Source: a bacterium
GTDB lineage: Bacteria; Pseudomonadota; Alphaproteobacteria; Rhizobiales; Aestuariivirgaceae
DNA length: 41,655 nucleotides
Direction of reading: 5' to 3'
Assembly: GCA_022842165.1 (NCBI GenBank)
Contig: JALHQC010000038.1
Coordinates: forward strand, 1-41,655
This document shows positions 1 to 7,522 of this stretch, piece after piece. The notes beneath the pieces were generated by a model. The model saw only the letters and a list, made by a program, of their open reading frames with translations. It did no database searches and was not told where the DNA came from. The position numbers and the translations under genes are program-made. Positions within the stretch are counted from its first letter, which is position 1. Every line of letters begins with the position of its first letter.

Positions 1-3000
1 AACGCCGTGCTCCAGCGCGTCGTCCCGCGCGAGCTGATCGCCGAACACACCTTCACCGCCACGCCGGGCCACAGCGTCAACAGCGACAAGCTGATTGCCT
101 TCCTCAGCGAGAACGGCTTTTCCCGCACCGGCACCGTGGTGGACCCCGGCGATTTCGCCGTGCGCGGCGGCATCGTCGACATCTTCCCGCCGGGCTCCGA
201 TGCGCCCGTGCGCCTCGACTTCTTCGGCGACGCGCTGGAATCGATCCGCAGCTTCGATCCCGAATCCCAGCGCACGACGTCCACGTTGAAACGCTTCACG
301 CTGAACCCCGCCAACGAAGTGTTGCTGAACGAGGATTCGATAAACCGCTTCCGCAAGTCCTACGCGGAAGTTTTCGGCGGCATCGACATTTCCGACCCGC
401 TCTATGAAAGCGTCACCGCCGGCCGCCGCTATCAGGGCATGGAACACTGGCTGCCGCTGTTCCACGATCACTTGTCCACGCTGTTCGATTATCTCGAAGA
501 CCCCGTCATCACGCTGGACCATACGGCGGATGAAGCCGCCACAGCGCGGCAGGAGCAGATCCACGAATTCTACGACGCCCGCCGCGAAGCGCTGGAAAAG
601 AAGGAAACCTTCGGCGCGGCACCCTACAAGCCGGTGCGGCCTGAGACGATCTACCTGACGGCGGATAACTGGGCCGAGACTCAGTCCAACTACACGGTCT
701 TCGCCTTCTCCCCCTTCGAGAGTCCGGAATCTTCCGCTATATCCTTCGGCGGCAAGCGTGGCCGCAGCTTCGCCGCCGAACGCACGCAGCCCGCGGGCAA
801 TGTCTACGAGGCGGTGAAGACCCACGCCGACAACATCCGCCGCGGCGGCCGCCGCGTGGCGATTGCGACGTGGACGGAAGGCTCCCGCGAACGCCTCGAA
901 ACCATCCTCAAGGATCACGAACTCGCCCCGCTCGCCGCCGCGAAAAGCTGGATTGATTTCTTGTCGTGGGACAAGGCCGTCGCCGGCCTCATCGTGCTGG
1001 GCGTCGAGGAAGGCTTCGAGACGGACGATCTCGTCATCATCGCCGAGCAGGATATCCTGGGCGACCGTCTCGTCCGCCGTGGCCGCAAGACCAAGAAGGC
1101 CTCCGACTTCATCTCCGAACTCTCGGCCTTGACACCGGGCGATCTTGTCGTCCACGTCGATCACGGCATCGGCCGCTTCGAGGGCTTGAAGACTATCGAG
1201 GTGCAAGGCGCACCGCATGACTGCCTGTTCCTCACTTACTCCGGCGGCGACCGGCTGTTCCTCCCCGTTGAGAACATCGAACTTCTCTCGCGCTACGGTT
1301 CCGACGAGCAGGGCGCCAATCTGGACAAGCTGGGCGGCGGCGCCTGGCAGGCCAAGAAAGCAAAGCTTAAAGAGCGCATCCTCAGGATCGCGGAGAACCT
1401 CATCCGCACCGCAGCGGCGCGCGAGCTGAAGCCGGGCGATGTCTTGCCCCCGCCCGAAGGCGCCTACGAGGAATTCAACGCGCGCTTTCCTTATGAGGAA
1501 ACCGAGGACCAGCTCTCGGCAATAGATGCCGTCATCGAAGACCTGCAGAAGGGCCGCCCGATGGACCGCCTCGTCTGCGGCGACGTCGGCTTCGGCAAGA
1601 CGGAAGTCGCACTCCGCTCCGCCTTCGTCGCCGCCATGAACGGCAAGCAGGTGGCCGTCGTCGTTCCAACCACGCTGCTGTCGCGCCAGCACTTCGCCAC
1701 CTTCCAGGCGCGCTTCAAGGGTCTGCCGATCAACATCGCGCAGGCCTCCCGCATGGTGCCGAAGAAGGAGCTGGACGAGACGAAGAAGGGCCTCGCCGAT
1801 GGCTCCGTCGATATCGTCGTCGGCACCCACGCATTGCTGTCGGGCTCGATCAAGTTCCGCGATCTGGGGCTCTTGATCATCGACGAGGAGCAGCACTTCG
1901 GCGTCAAGCACAAGGAACGGCTGAAGGAACTCCGCGCCAACGTGCATGTCTTGACGCTCACCGCCACGCCCATCCCGCGCACGCTGCAGCTGGCCTTGTC
2001 GGGTGTGCGCGAATTGTCCCTCATCACCACGCCGCCGCTCGATCGTCTGGCGGTCCGCACCTACATCTCGCCGTTCGATCCCGTCATCATCCGCGAAAGC
2101 CTGCTGCGCGAGCATTTCCGCGGCGGCCAGAGCTTCTATGTCGTCCCGCGCGTAACGGACCTTGACGAGATCGCCGCCTTCCTGCGCGAGAACGTGCCGG
2201 AGGTAAAATTCCGCGCCGCGCACGGCCGCCTTGCCCCCACCGAACTCGAAGACATCATGACCGGCTTCTACGACCGCACCTTCGATGTGCTGCTCTCCAC
2301 CACAATCGTCGAGTCCGGCCTCGATATCTCAACCGCCAACACGCTCATCATCCACCGGGCGGATATGTTCGGCCTGGCGCAACTCTATCAGCTGCGCGGC
2401 CGCGTGGGCCGGTCGAAGCAGCGGGCCTACGCGCTCTTCACCACGCCCGCCAACCGCACGCTCACAGCGGCAGCGGAAAAGCGCCTCAAGGTTCTGCAGT
2501 CGCTCGATTCACTGGGCGCAGGCTTCACGCTGGCCAGCCATGATCTGGACTTGCGCGGTGCAGGCAACCTGCTGGGCGATGAGCAATCTGGCCACATCAA
2601 GGAAGTGGGCTACGAACTCTACCAGCAGATGATCGAGGAAGCCGTCTCGAAGCTCCGCACCGGCGAGGAAACACTCGACAGCGACGGCCAGTGGTCGCCG
2701 CAGATCAATGTCGGCACCTCCGTGCTGATCCCCGAATCCTATGTGGAAGACCTGCAGGTGCGATTGGGCCTCTACCGCCGCCTCGCCGACCTGCACGAGC
2801 AGAAGGACGTCGACGGCTTTGGCGCCGAACTCCACGACCGCTTCGGCCGCCCACCGGAAGAAGTGCGCCACCTGCTGGAGATCGTCTCGATCAAGCTCCT
2901 GTGCCGTGTGGCGAATGTGGAAAGCGTCGACGCCGGCCCCAAGGGTGCGGTCATGAAATTCCGCGGCGACGCCTTCTCGAACCCCGGCGCGCTGGTGCAG

Positions 3001-3138
3001 TGGATTTCAGGGCAGGGCGCACAAGCCAAGCTCCGCCCCGACATGAAACTCGTCATCATGCGCAACTGGGACAAGCCCGAGGAGCGGTTGAAGGGCACAA
3101 GGCAGCTGATGCAGACGCTGGTGAAGCTGGCGGCGTGA
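1..3138 (+). CDS. mfd: Transcription-repair coupling factor Mfd, 5' end missing
   Basis: Mfd is an ATP-driven translocase that removes RNA polymerase stalled at DNA lesions and recruits UvrA. The reading frame is open from base 1, so the GTG at 7 is internal. About 1045 residues are present against a usual 1150 or so, meaning roughly the first 110 are outside the window. Visible in order are the UvrB-like N-terminal module (VRGGIVDIFPPG), the RNA polymerase interaction domain (VVHVDHGIGRFEG), and the RecG-like motor with Walker A GDVGFGKT, box II DEEQHFG, motif III TATPIPRT, motif V STTIVESGLDI and motif VI QLRGRVGR. The C-terminal D7 region ends in MQTLVKLAA. The 3' end is special: two degenerate copies of its tail lie downstream at 4811-4848 and 5240-5374. 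Confidence 0.97.
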   Translation, partial: NAVLQRVVPRELIAEHTFTATPGHSVNSDKLIAFLSENGFSRTGTVVDPGDFAVRGGIVDIFPPGSDAPVRLDFFGDALESIRSFDPESQRTTSTLKRFTLNPANEVLLNEDSINRFRKSYAEVFGGIDISDPLYESVTAGRRYQGMEHWLPLFHDHLSTLFDYLEDPVITLDHTADEAATARQEQIHEFYDARREALEKKETFGAAPYKPVRPETIYLTADNWAETQSNYTVFAFSPFESPESSAISFGGKRGRSFAAERTQPAGNVYEAVKTHADNIRRGGRRVAIATWTEGSRERLETILKDHELAPLAAAKSWIDFLSWDKAVAGLIVLGVEEGFETDDLVIIAEQDILGDRLVRRGRKTKKASDFISELSALTPGDLVVHVDHGIGRFEGLKTIEVQGAPHDCLFLTYSGGDRLFLPVENIELLSRYGSDEQGANLDKLGGGAWQAKKAKLKERILRIAENLIRTAAARELKPGDVLPPPEGAYEEFNARFPYEETEDQLSAIDAVIEDLQKGRPMDRLVCGDVGFGKTEVALRSAFVAAMNGKQVAVVVPTTLLSRQHFATFQARFKGLPINIAQASRMVPKKELDETKKGLADGSVDIVVGTHALLSGSIKFRDLGLLIIDEEQHFGVKHKERLKELRANVHVLTLTATPIPRTLQLALSGVRELSLITTPPLDRLAVRTYISPFDPVIIRESLLREHFRGGQSFYVVPRVTDLDEIAAFLRENVPEVKFRAAHGRLAPTELEDIMTGFYDRTFDVLLSTTIVESGLDISTANTLIIHRADMFGLAQLYQLRGRVGRSKQRAYALFTTPANRTLTAAAEKRLKVLQSLDSLGAGFTLASHDLDLRGAGNLLGDEQSGHIKEVGYELYQQMIEEAVSKLRTGEETLDSDGQWSPQINVGTSVLIPESYVEDLQVRLGLYRRLADLHEQKDVDGFGAELHDRFGRPPEEVRHLLEIVSIKLLCRVANVESVDAGPKGAVMKFRGDAFSNPGALVQWISGQGAQAKLRPDMKLVIMRNWDKPEERLKGTRQLMQTLVKLAA

Positions 3139-3158
3139 CCTTCTCACCTCGCCAACAA

Positions 3159-3258
3159 CTGTCATCCCCGCACTTGTTGCGGGGACCCATTCATCCACAC
3201 GCGTGAACGCCCAACTTCGCGGCATAATGGGTCGCCGGAACAAGTCTGTCGATGACAG
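3159..3258. repeat. Palindromic intergenic repeat, family 1, copy A
   Basis: A repeat of about 100 bp bounded by an 8-bp terminal inverted repeat, CTGTCATC at 3159 and GATGACAG ending at 3258. An inner hairpin, CCCCGC/GCGGGG-like, lies near its left end. Copies B (4867-4965) and C (5118-5216) share the same layout, including ACCCATTCATCCACA and ATGGGTCG blocks. It starts 20 bp after the mfd stop and may also act as a transcription end for mfd. Such repeats are commonly scattered through rhizobial genomes. Confidence 0.85.
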
Positions 3259-3350
3259 CAAGAACCAACATCCACCCATCTCCCTCATGCTGGCGTGCCC
3301 GCAGAATTTTGGGCTTGGCAAGCGAAAGGTTTCTACGCATAAATTCTAAC

Positions 3351-3508
3351 GCAGCGGCGGTCTTTGGATAGCTCGATGCAGCAATGCAGAGAGTTGGGCG
3401 GGGCATCCCCGCCTGCGACTTTAACCCGGCCATACAAGGCGTTACCCCCGCTGGGTTTCACCCAGGTGCGGTAACGCGAGACGAAGATGAGCAAAGACCG
3501 TCCGCTGC
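3351..3508 (+). ncRNA. Retron msr-msd non-coding RNA
   Basis: Predicted template and primer RNA of the retron whose reverse transcriptase follows at once. The outer arms pair: a1 at 3351-3366 (GCAGCGGCGGTCTTTG) with a2 at 3492-3508 (CAAAGACCGTCCGCTGC), with one bulged T at 3501. Just inside a1 comes ATAGC, whose G at 3371 fits the conserved branching guanosine. The msr part has a TGCA-GCAA-TGCA hairpin (3377-3388) and a 7-bp stem GGCGGGG/CCCCGCC (3397-3413). The msd part has a long hairpin with outer stem GCGTTACC (3439-3446) paired to GGTAACGC (3470-3477) and inner stem CTGGG/CCCAG (3451-3465). Position, arm pairing and hairpin order match known retrons. The exact reverse-transcribed DNA ends cannot be read from sequence alone. 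Confidence 0.85.
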
Positions 3509-4819
3509 ATGCCGGTTGTCCCGATGAATGAATGGAACCTTGCGCGGAATCTTGCGCAGAGCCTCGCGTCGGGGCCATGGTCGAAACACTTCATCCGGCA
3601 GACGCTGAGCCGCAGGCTCCCCGCACAGCTTCACCATCTGGTTGATAAGATGACCGTGGCGCTGCTCAGGAGCCTTCCTTTCGGATATTCCCCGGATCCC
3701 GGCGTCGTCGCCACTGCCTTGGTCGGGCTTGCGAGGTTCCAGGCGATCCACGCCTTTTGCCTGAAGCATGATATCTGGCCCAACCCCGATCTGTCGCCGC
3801 CGCAGATGGCTCCGGTTGCGGCCTTCGTAAAGCTCGATGTGCCGCCGCTTCCAACACTCGATGCGCTCGCCCAATGGCTGTTCCTGCCTGTCGAGCGGAT
3901 GGAATATCTTGCAGACGTGGCAGCGCGATACGAAGCTCATGAAGATGCCGCGGTGAATCACTACCACTATATCCTGCAGCCCAAGAAATCCGGCGGTCTG
4001 AGGATGATTGAAGCGCCAAAGCCTCATCTGAAGGCGGCGCAGCGGCAAATCCTGCATGGCATTCTCGACAAGGTTCCAGTCCACAACAACGCCTTTGGAT
4101 TTGTAAAGGGACGAAACTGCCTGAATGCTGCTGCTCGTCACGCAGGAGAGCAGGCCGTCGTCTGTTTTGACCTGAAGGATTTCTTTGCCTCGATAGGGTC
4201 GGCCCGTGTGTTCGGCCTTTTTCGTTGCCTTGGTTATCCTCATGCGGTGGCAAGAGTTCTGACAGGGCTATGCACGTCACTCACACCATGGTGGATACTG
4301 AACCAGCTGGAAGTTGCCGACAGGCACAATTTTCGCAAATTGCATTTGCCCCAAGGATCACCGGCATCACCATCGCTTGCCAATCTTGCGGTTTTTGCGA
4401 TGGACCGGCGACTGTCAGGTCTGGCGAAGAGCCTGAACCTCAACTACAGCCGATATGCCGACGATCTCAGTTTCTCCGGAGACAGGGAAAGCATCGGGTG
4501 CCTTCTTCGCACTGTACCAGAGATAGTTGCCGATGAAGGCTTTCAGCTGAATCCAGCGAAGACCCGCATCATGTCGAACACCTCCCGGCAGGTGGTGACG
4601 GGTGTCGTGGTCAATCAGCATCTCAATGTGGACCGCAGGGAATATGACCGCGTCAAGGCCATCATTCACGCCTGCGGGAAGCCGCATGACACGCGGCTGG
4701 GCGATCCCCGCTTCCGCGCTGCCTTGCTTGGCAAGATCGGGTGGATCGAGGCAGTCAACCGCCACAAGGGCCAGAAGCTACTGCAGATGCTCTCGGATGT
4801 GGCGGCAGGCAGCAGGTGA
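3509..4819 (+). CDS. Retron-type reverse transcriptase
   Basis: Reverse transcriptase that would copy the msd part of the ncRNA at 3351-3508 into branched or free RT-DNA; retrons act in anti-phage defence. Motifs, numbered from the ATG at 3509: motif A DLKDFF (221-226), QGSPASP (282-288), catalytic YADD (316-319) and the retron hallmark VTGVVVN (363-369). The protein is 436 residues, longer than the usual 320 or so, because of a roughly 110-residue helical N-terminal extension before the core that begins near PTLDALAQWL. An in-frame ATG at 3524 (MNEWNLAR) is an equally good start, since the ATG at 3509 abuts arm a2; neither has a strong ribosome site. No separate effector gene lies between the flanking repeats. 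The last codons and the stop lie inside a duplicated mfd tail. Confidence 0.92.
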   Translation: MPVVPMNEWNLARNLAQSLASGPWSKHFIRQTLSRRLPAQLHHLVDKMTVALLRSLPFGYSPDPGVVATALVGLARFQAIHAFCLKHDIWPNPDLSPPQMAPVAAFVKLDVPPLPTLDALAQWLFLPVERMEYLADVAARYEAHEDAAVNHYHYILQPKKSGGLRMIEAPKPHLKAAQRQILHGILDKVPVHNNAFGFVKGRNCLNAAARHAGEQAVVCFDLKDFFASIGSARVFGLFRCLGYPHAVARVLTGLCTSLTPWWILNQLEVADRHNFRKLHLPQGSPASPSLANLAVFAMDRRLSGLAKSLNLNYSRYADDLSFSGDRESIGCLLRTVPEIVADEGFQLNPAKTRIMSNTSRQVVTGVVVNQHLNVDRREYDRVKAIIHACGKPHDTRLGDPRFRAALLGKIGWIEAVNRHKGQKLLQMLSDVAAGSR

Positions 4820-4848
4820 CACAAACGCTGGTGAAACTGGCGGCGTGA
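4811..4848 (+). pseudogene. Short duplicate of the mfd 3' tail (copy 2)
   Basis: These 38 bases align without gaps to mfd 3101-3138 with six mismatches. Read in the mfd frame they end in TQTLVKLAA and stop, against MQTLVKLAA in the real gene. The same spacer-then-repeat arrangement follows, with family 1 repeat copy B starting 18 bp after the stop as copy A does after mfd. The stop codon of the reverse transcriptase (4817-4819) lies in this remnant, so the retron appears to have joined an mfd tail at about 4810. Confidence 0.85.
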
Positions 4849-4866
4849 TCCACCCTCCCTAACCAA

Positions 4867-4965
4867 CTGTCATCCCCGCGCTTGTCGCGGGGACCCATTC
4901 ATCCACAAGCGCGATCTTGGAACATTCGGCACAATGGGTCGCCGGAACAGGTCCGGCGATGACAC
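4867..4965. repeat. Palindromic intergenic repeat, family 1, copy B
   Basis: Second copy of the roughly 100-bp element: CTGTCATCCCCGCG at the left, GGCGATGACAC at the right, and an inner CCCCGCG/CGCGGGG hairpin (4875-4892). With the mfd tail before it, it forms a direct repeat of the mfd tail plus copy A unit, so the retron is bracketed by two such units. Confidence 0.85.
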
Positions 4966-5001
4966 ACAGGGGCGGTTCTTTTCAATTCATCCGCACACCA
5001 C

Positions 5002-5106
5002 CCTCATGCTGAGGTGCTCCGCCATAGGCGGAGCCTCAAAGCACCAGCCGCGCGCGCTGAAACAGACCCTTCGAGGCTCTGCTTTGCAGAGCACCTCAGG
5101 GCGAGG
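5002..5106. repeat. Palindromic intergenic repeat, family 2
   Basis: A second repeat type, running from CCTCATGCTGAGGTGCTC at 5002 to the inverse GAGCACCTCAGGGCGAGG ending at 5106. GAGCCTCAAAG and CTTCGAGGCTC form inner arms. It lies between family 1 copies B and C. With the other elements it fills 4849-5391, where I see no gene. Confidence 0.75.
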
Positions 5107-5117
5107 CTCACCTTTGG

Positions 5118-5216
5118 CTGTCTTCCCCGCGCTTGTCGCGGGGACCCATTCATCCACACGCGCGATCTTGGAACATTCGGCACAATGGGTCGTCGGAACA
5201 AGTCCGGCGATGACAA
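5118..5216. repeat. Palindromic intergenic repeat, family 1, copy C
   Basis: Third copy of the family 1 element, starting CTGTCTTCCCCGCG and ending GGCGATGACAA. It is closer to copy B than to copy A (shared GCGATCTTGGAACATTCGGC block). It is followed 23 bp later by the longest mfd tail remnant. Confidence 0.85.
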
Positions 5217-5239
5217 CAAGATAGGCGTTGGTACGGCCA

Positions 5240-5374
5240 ATTTCAGGGCAGGGCATCAACGTCAAGCTCCGCGCCGACTTGAAGCTCGTCGCAATGCGCA
5301 ACTGGGATAAACCTCTAGAACGCCTGAAGGTCAACCGTCGTCCAATGTATACACAGCTGAAACTGTTGAATCAG
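5240..5374 (+). pseudogene. Longer remnant of the mfd 3' end (copy 3)
   Basis: Translates in one open frame to a segment collinear with the last 44 codons of mfd (3004-3138). Shared blocks include ISGQG, KLR-D-KLV, MRNWDKP and ERLK, and the remnant ends near KLLNQ with the mfd stop lost. It has no upstream mfd sequence and no start of its own. The divergence from the resident mfd end looks greater than a fresh duplication would show, which suggests an old, displaced or foreign mfd end. It stops 17 bp before the TIR gene's stop codon. Confidence 0.88.
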
Positions 5375-5391
5375 ATGATGATTGCGTCCTG

Positions 5392-6552
5392 CTATCGAGC
5401 AAGTGTTTCAATCACTCTTCTGAATTTGTCGGTTACCATGGGTTCTATAAATCGCCATGGTACACGAACCTCATGGGAACCAAACACAAATGGAAGCACA
5501 TCATAGGGCGAAAAATTGAAGGTCATGCCTTTGTCATCACAGTTAAACTGGGACAATAACTTCCAGACATCTTCGGGGGTTTCTTTATAATCCCCAAAGA
5601 AGTCATTTCCAGAGACTTCACCTTCGAACTCAGCAACGATCACGTTTTCGCAGTAGCTAAGCAATTTCTGTGCATTCTCAATCGAATATCCTAGCACCGT
5701 CTCTATACTCAAGGAGCCCGTTTGTTCGCCGAAAAAGTTTAGTGATCTGATGTAGTGGTTAGGATGAGCAGCGCCAGAATAATTGATAAAGAAGTAAAAT
5801 CGAATAGAAACAATGTCGTTTGATCGATAGAATTCTTCTGTGGTTGCAGACCACTCGTGCTTCCAAACTCCGAACTCGGTGACGAATTGAGGATCTCTCT
5901 CAGGAAGAGGATCGAAATCAATGCGGGTCGAGAAGTAACTTTCTAAGACCATAGCAACAATAGCGCTATTCAAATACGACCAGTATAGTCCGACGTCTGG
6001 ATACTTCAGGTATTCACCGCGGCATTCATAAATCGGGGTTACTCCCTCAAATTCAACTTTCTGAATCCCCTCCGACAGGGCTTCTGCACGAACGATGGAG
6101 TCAGAAGGTTCTGTGAGTGCTGGAGGCATCGGGTCTTGTGTCGGCGCGGGATGCAACTGAGCTCGACGCCTCTCAACACCGTCATGAAGCCTCGCCTGCC
6201 AGTCATTAGCGAAGTCAAAATACTGAAATCGAGTTAGTTCGACTGGCATCTTTATGTCATCCAGTCGAATAGCTATGAGGTAAAGAGACCCCAGCGGTTG
6301 ATCATCAACCAATCTCAAAGATTGGCGAATTTCCCGATTCACTACACCTGGACGATTCATTATCTCGTTAGAGCATAGATGAACGACCAACTCGGCCTGT
6401 TGCTGACCTCGAAGGCGCTCTTGATCCCATTCGACGCCTGCTACAAGCGAAACTTTGTCAAACCAGACTTGATCTCCTAGTCCCTTCAGGAACTCATAAA
6501 CTACCCATGCCGTCCTTTCGTGCTCAGAGGGATAGCCCAGAAAAATCTTCAT
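5392..6552 (-). CDS. TIR domain protein with C-terminal RsiV-like (DUF3298) domain
   Basis: A 386-residue protein starting at the ATG at 6552 (MKIFLGYPSEHE); the upstream GTG at 6567 would add only five residues. Residues 1-115 look like a TIR domain: KIFLGYPSE as the first strand, then FDKVSLVAG, VVHLCSNE and VNREIRQS, where E74 is the likely catalytic glutamate of an NAD-cleaving TIR. A linker rich in P and T follows (about 133-155). Residues 165-380 resemble the RsiV ectodomain: a PdaC/DUF4163-like part around YPDVGLYWSYLNSAIV, then DUF3298 with NYSGAAHPNHY (257-267) and MTFNFSPYDVLPFVFGSHEV. No signal peptide or membrane segment is seen, so the protein should be cytoplasmic. The gene is clearly AT-richer than its neighbours, which suggests transfer. 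Defence function is inferred from the TIR domain and island setting. Confidence 0.82.
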   Translation of the reverse strand: MKIFLGYPSEHERTAWVVYEFLKGLGDQVWFDKVSLVAGVEWDQERLRGQQQAELVVHLCSNEIMNRPGVVNREIRQSLRLVDDQPLGSLYLIAIRLDDIKMPVELTRFQYFDFANDWQARLHDGVERRRAQLHPAPTQDPMPPALTEPSDSIVRAEALSEGIQKVEFEGVTPIYECRGEYLKYPDVGLYWSYLNSAIVAMVLESYFSTRIDFDPLPERDPQFVTEFGVWKHEWSATTEEFYRSNDIVSIRFYFFINYSGAAHPNHYIRSLNFFGEQTGSLSIETVLGYSIENAQKLLSYCENVIVAEFEGEVSGNDFFGDYKETPEDVWKLLSQFNCDDKGMTFNFSPYDVLPFVFGSHEVRVPWRFIEPMVTDKFRRVIETLAR

Positions 6553-6743
6553 TGCTCGTCGTACCACAAATAGACGTTGAAATCGTTGTGAGTAACTAAG
6601 AGAAAGTGGGACTTAGACGTAGTATGCATCTGTAGGAGAGACGTAACCAATATTGACACGGTGCTTATAATAAACCAAGGGAGACTTTAGAAGTTGATGC
6701 TTCCGGGCGATGTGCGATCTGCTGCGGTGCTTCTACAGAACAG

Positions 6744-7388
6744 CTACTCCGCCAACTCCTTCACCACACGCCCAATCGCATCCGCCAGCACCTCCGGTGA
6801 TTGCGCGCCCACCAGCGCGTAGCTCTGGCCGAGGATGAAGGTCGGAACACCCGTCACGCCGATGTCGGTGGAGTGCTGGATTTCGGTCTTCACCTCTTCC
6901 ACGTCCTGCTCGCTCGCCAGAAGCTCGGCGATTTGCGCCGCGTTGATGCCGGTTTCGCCGGCGCATTTCGCCAGCACCTGATGGTCGCTCACGTCGAGGC
7001 CTTCCGCCCAATAGGCCATGAACAGGCGCTCGGCCATGTCGTGCTGGCGCTCGATCGTATGCGACCAGCGGATGAGGCGATGCGCATCCAGCGTGTTGGG
7101 GGTGCGGGTGATGGCATCGAAGTTGAAGGGAACGCCAAGCTCGGCCCCGGCCGCGATCAGCGGATCGTGGATGGTCTTCACCCGCTCAGGCCCGAACTTC
7201 GCCGTCAGGTATTGGGTGCGGTCCAAACCTGCCGGCGGAATGGTCGGGTCCAGCATGAAGGGCCGCCAGCGCACGAAGAACTCGACGCCGTCCACCATTG
7301 ACAGCGCCTTGTCGAGGCGGCGCTTGCCGAGAAAGCACCAGGGGCAGATGACGTCCGACACGACGTCAATGACAAAACGATCCGTCAT
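6744..7388 (-). CDS. FrnE/DsbA-family thiol oxidoreductase
   Basis: A 214-residue thioredoxin-fold protein of the DsbA/FrnE group. The active-site motif is CPWC at residues 15-18 (VVSDVICPWCFLGKRRL), followed by the helical insertion domain. The cis-proline loop is GVTGVPTFIL. It has no signal peptide, so it acts in the cytoplasm; FrnE relatives assist redox handling or stress resistance. The start at 7388 is chosen because GAGGA precedes it at a suitable distance; the in-frame start at 7418 lacks this. It is transcribed alone or after the binding protein gene 135 bp upstream. Its stop sits at the edge of the AT-rich island. Confidence 0.9.
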   Translation of the reverse strand: MTDRFVIDVVSDVICPWCFLGKRRLDKALSMVDGVEFFVRWRPFMLDPTIPPAGLDRTQYLTAKFGPERVKTIHDPLIAAGAELGVPFNFDAITRTPNTLDAHRLIRWSHTIERQHDMAERLFMAYWAEGLDVSDHQVLAKCAGETGINAAQIAELLASEQDVEEVKTEIQHSTDIGVTGVPTFILGQSYALVGAQSPEVLADAIGRVVKELAE

Positions 7389-7522
7389 CGGATGATCCTC
7401 AGCATGGTTCCAGCGCATTCCGGACGGGTGTGCCGTGGGCGGTCCGCGGGAAGCGCGTTCACGAACCGGATGTGGTGGTGCGCCTTATAAGCGGCATAGC
7501 CGCCGCTGACAAATGTTGAAGC

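Noticed and set aside
3458-4243. Open frame of 261 codons on the minus strand
   Set aside because: It lies opposite the retron RT, has no recognisable motif, and crosses the retron RNA.
5466-5480. Exact GAAC-N7-GAAC match to the LexA consensus
   Set aside because: It lies inside the TIR gene coding region near its 3' end, away from any start; a chance match of this loose motif is expected in a window of this size.
6652-6676. TTGACA and TATAAT strings close together
   Set aside because: The gap between them is only about 7-8 bp, too short for a sigma-70 promoter, and no plus-strand gene follows.
3139-6743. Retron and TIR gene as one bipartite system
   Set aside because: They are on opposite strands, separated by repeats and an mfd remnant, and differ in base composition; independent insertions at one hotspot fit better.
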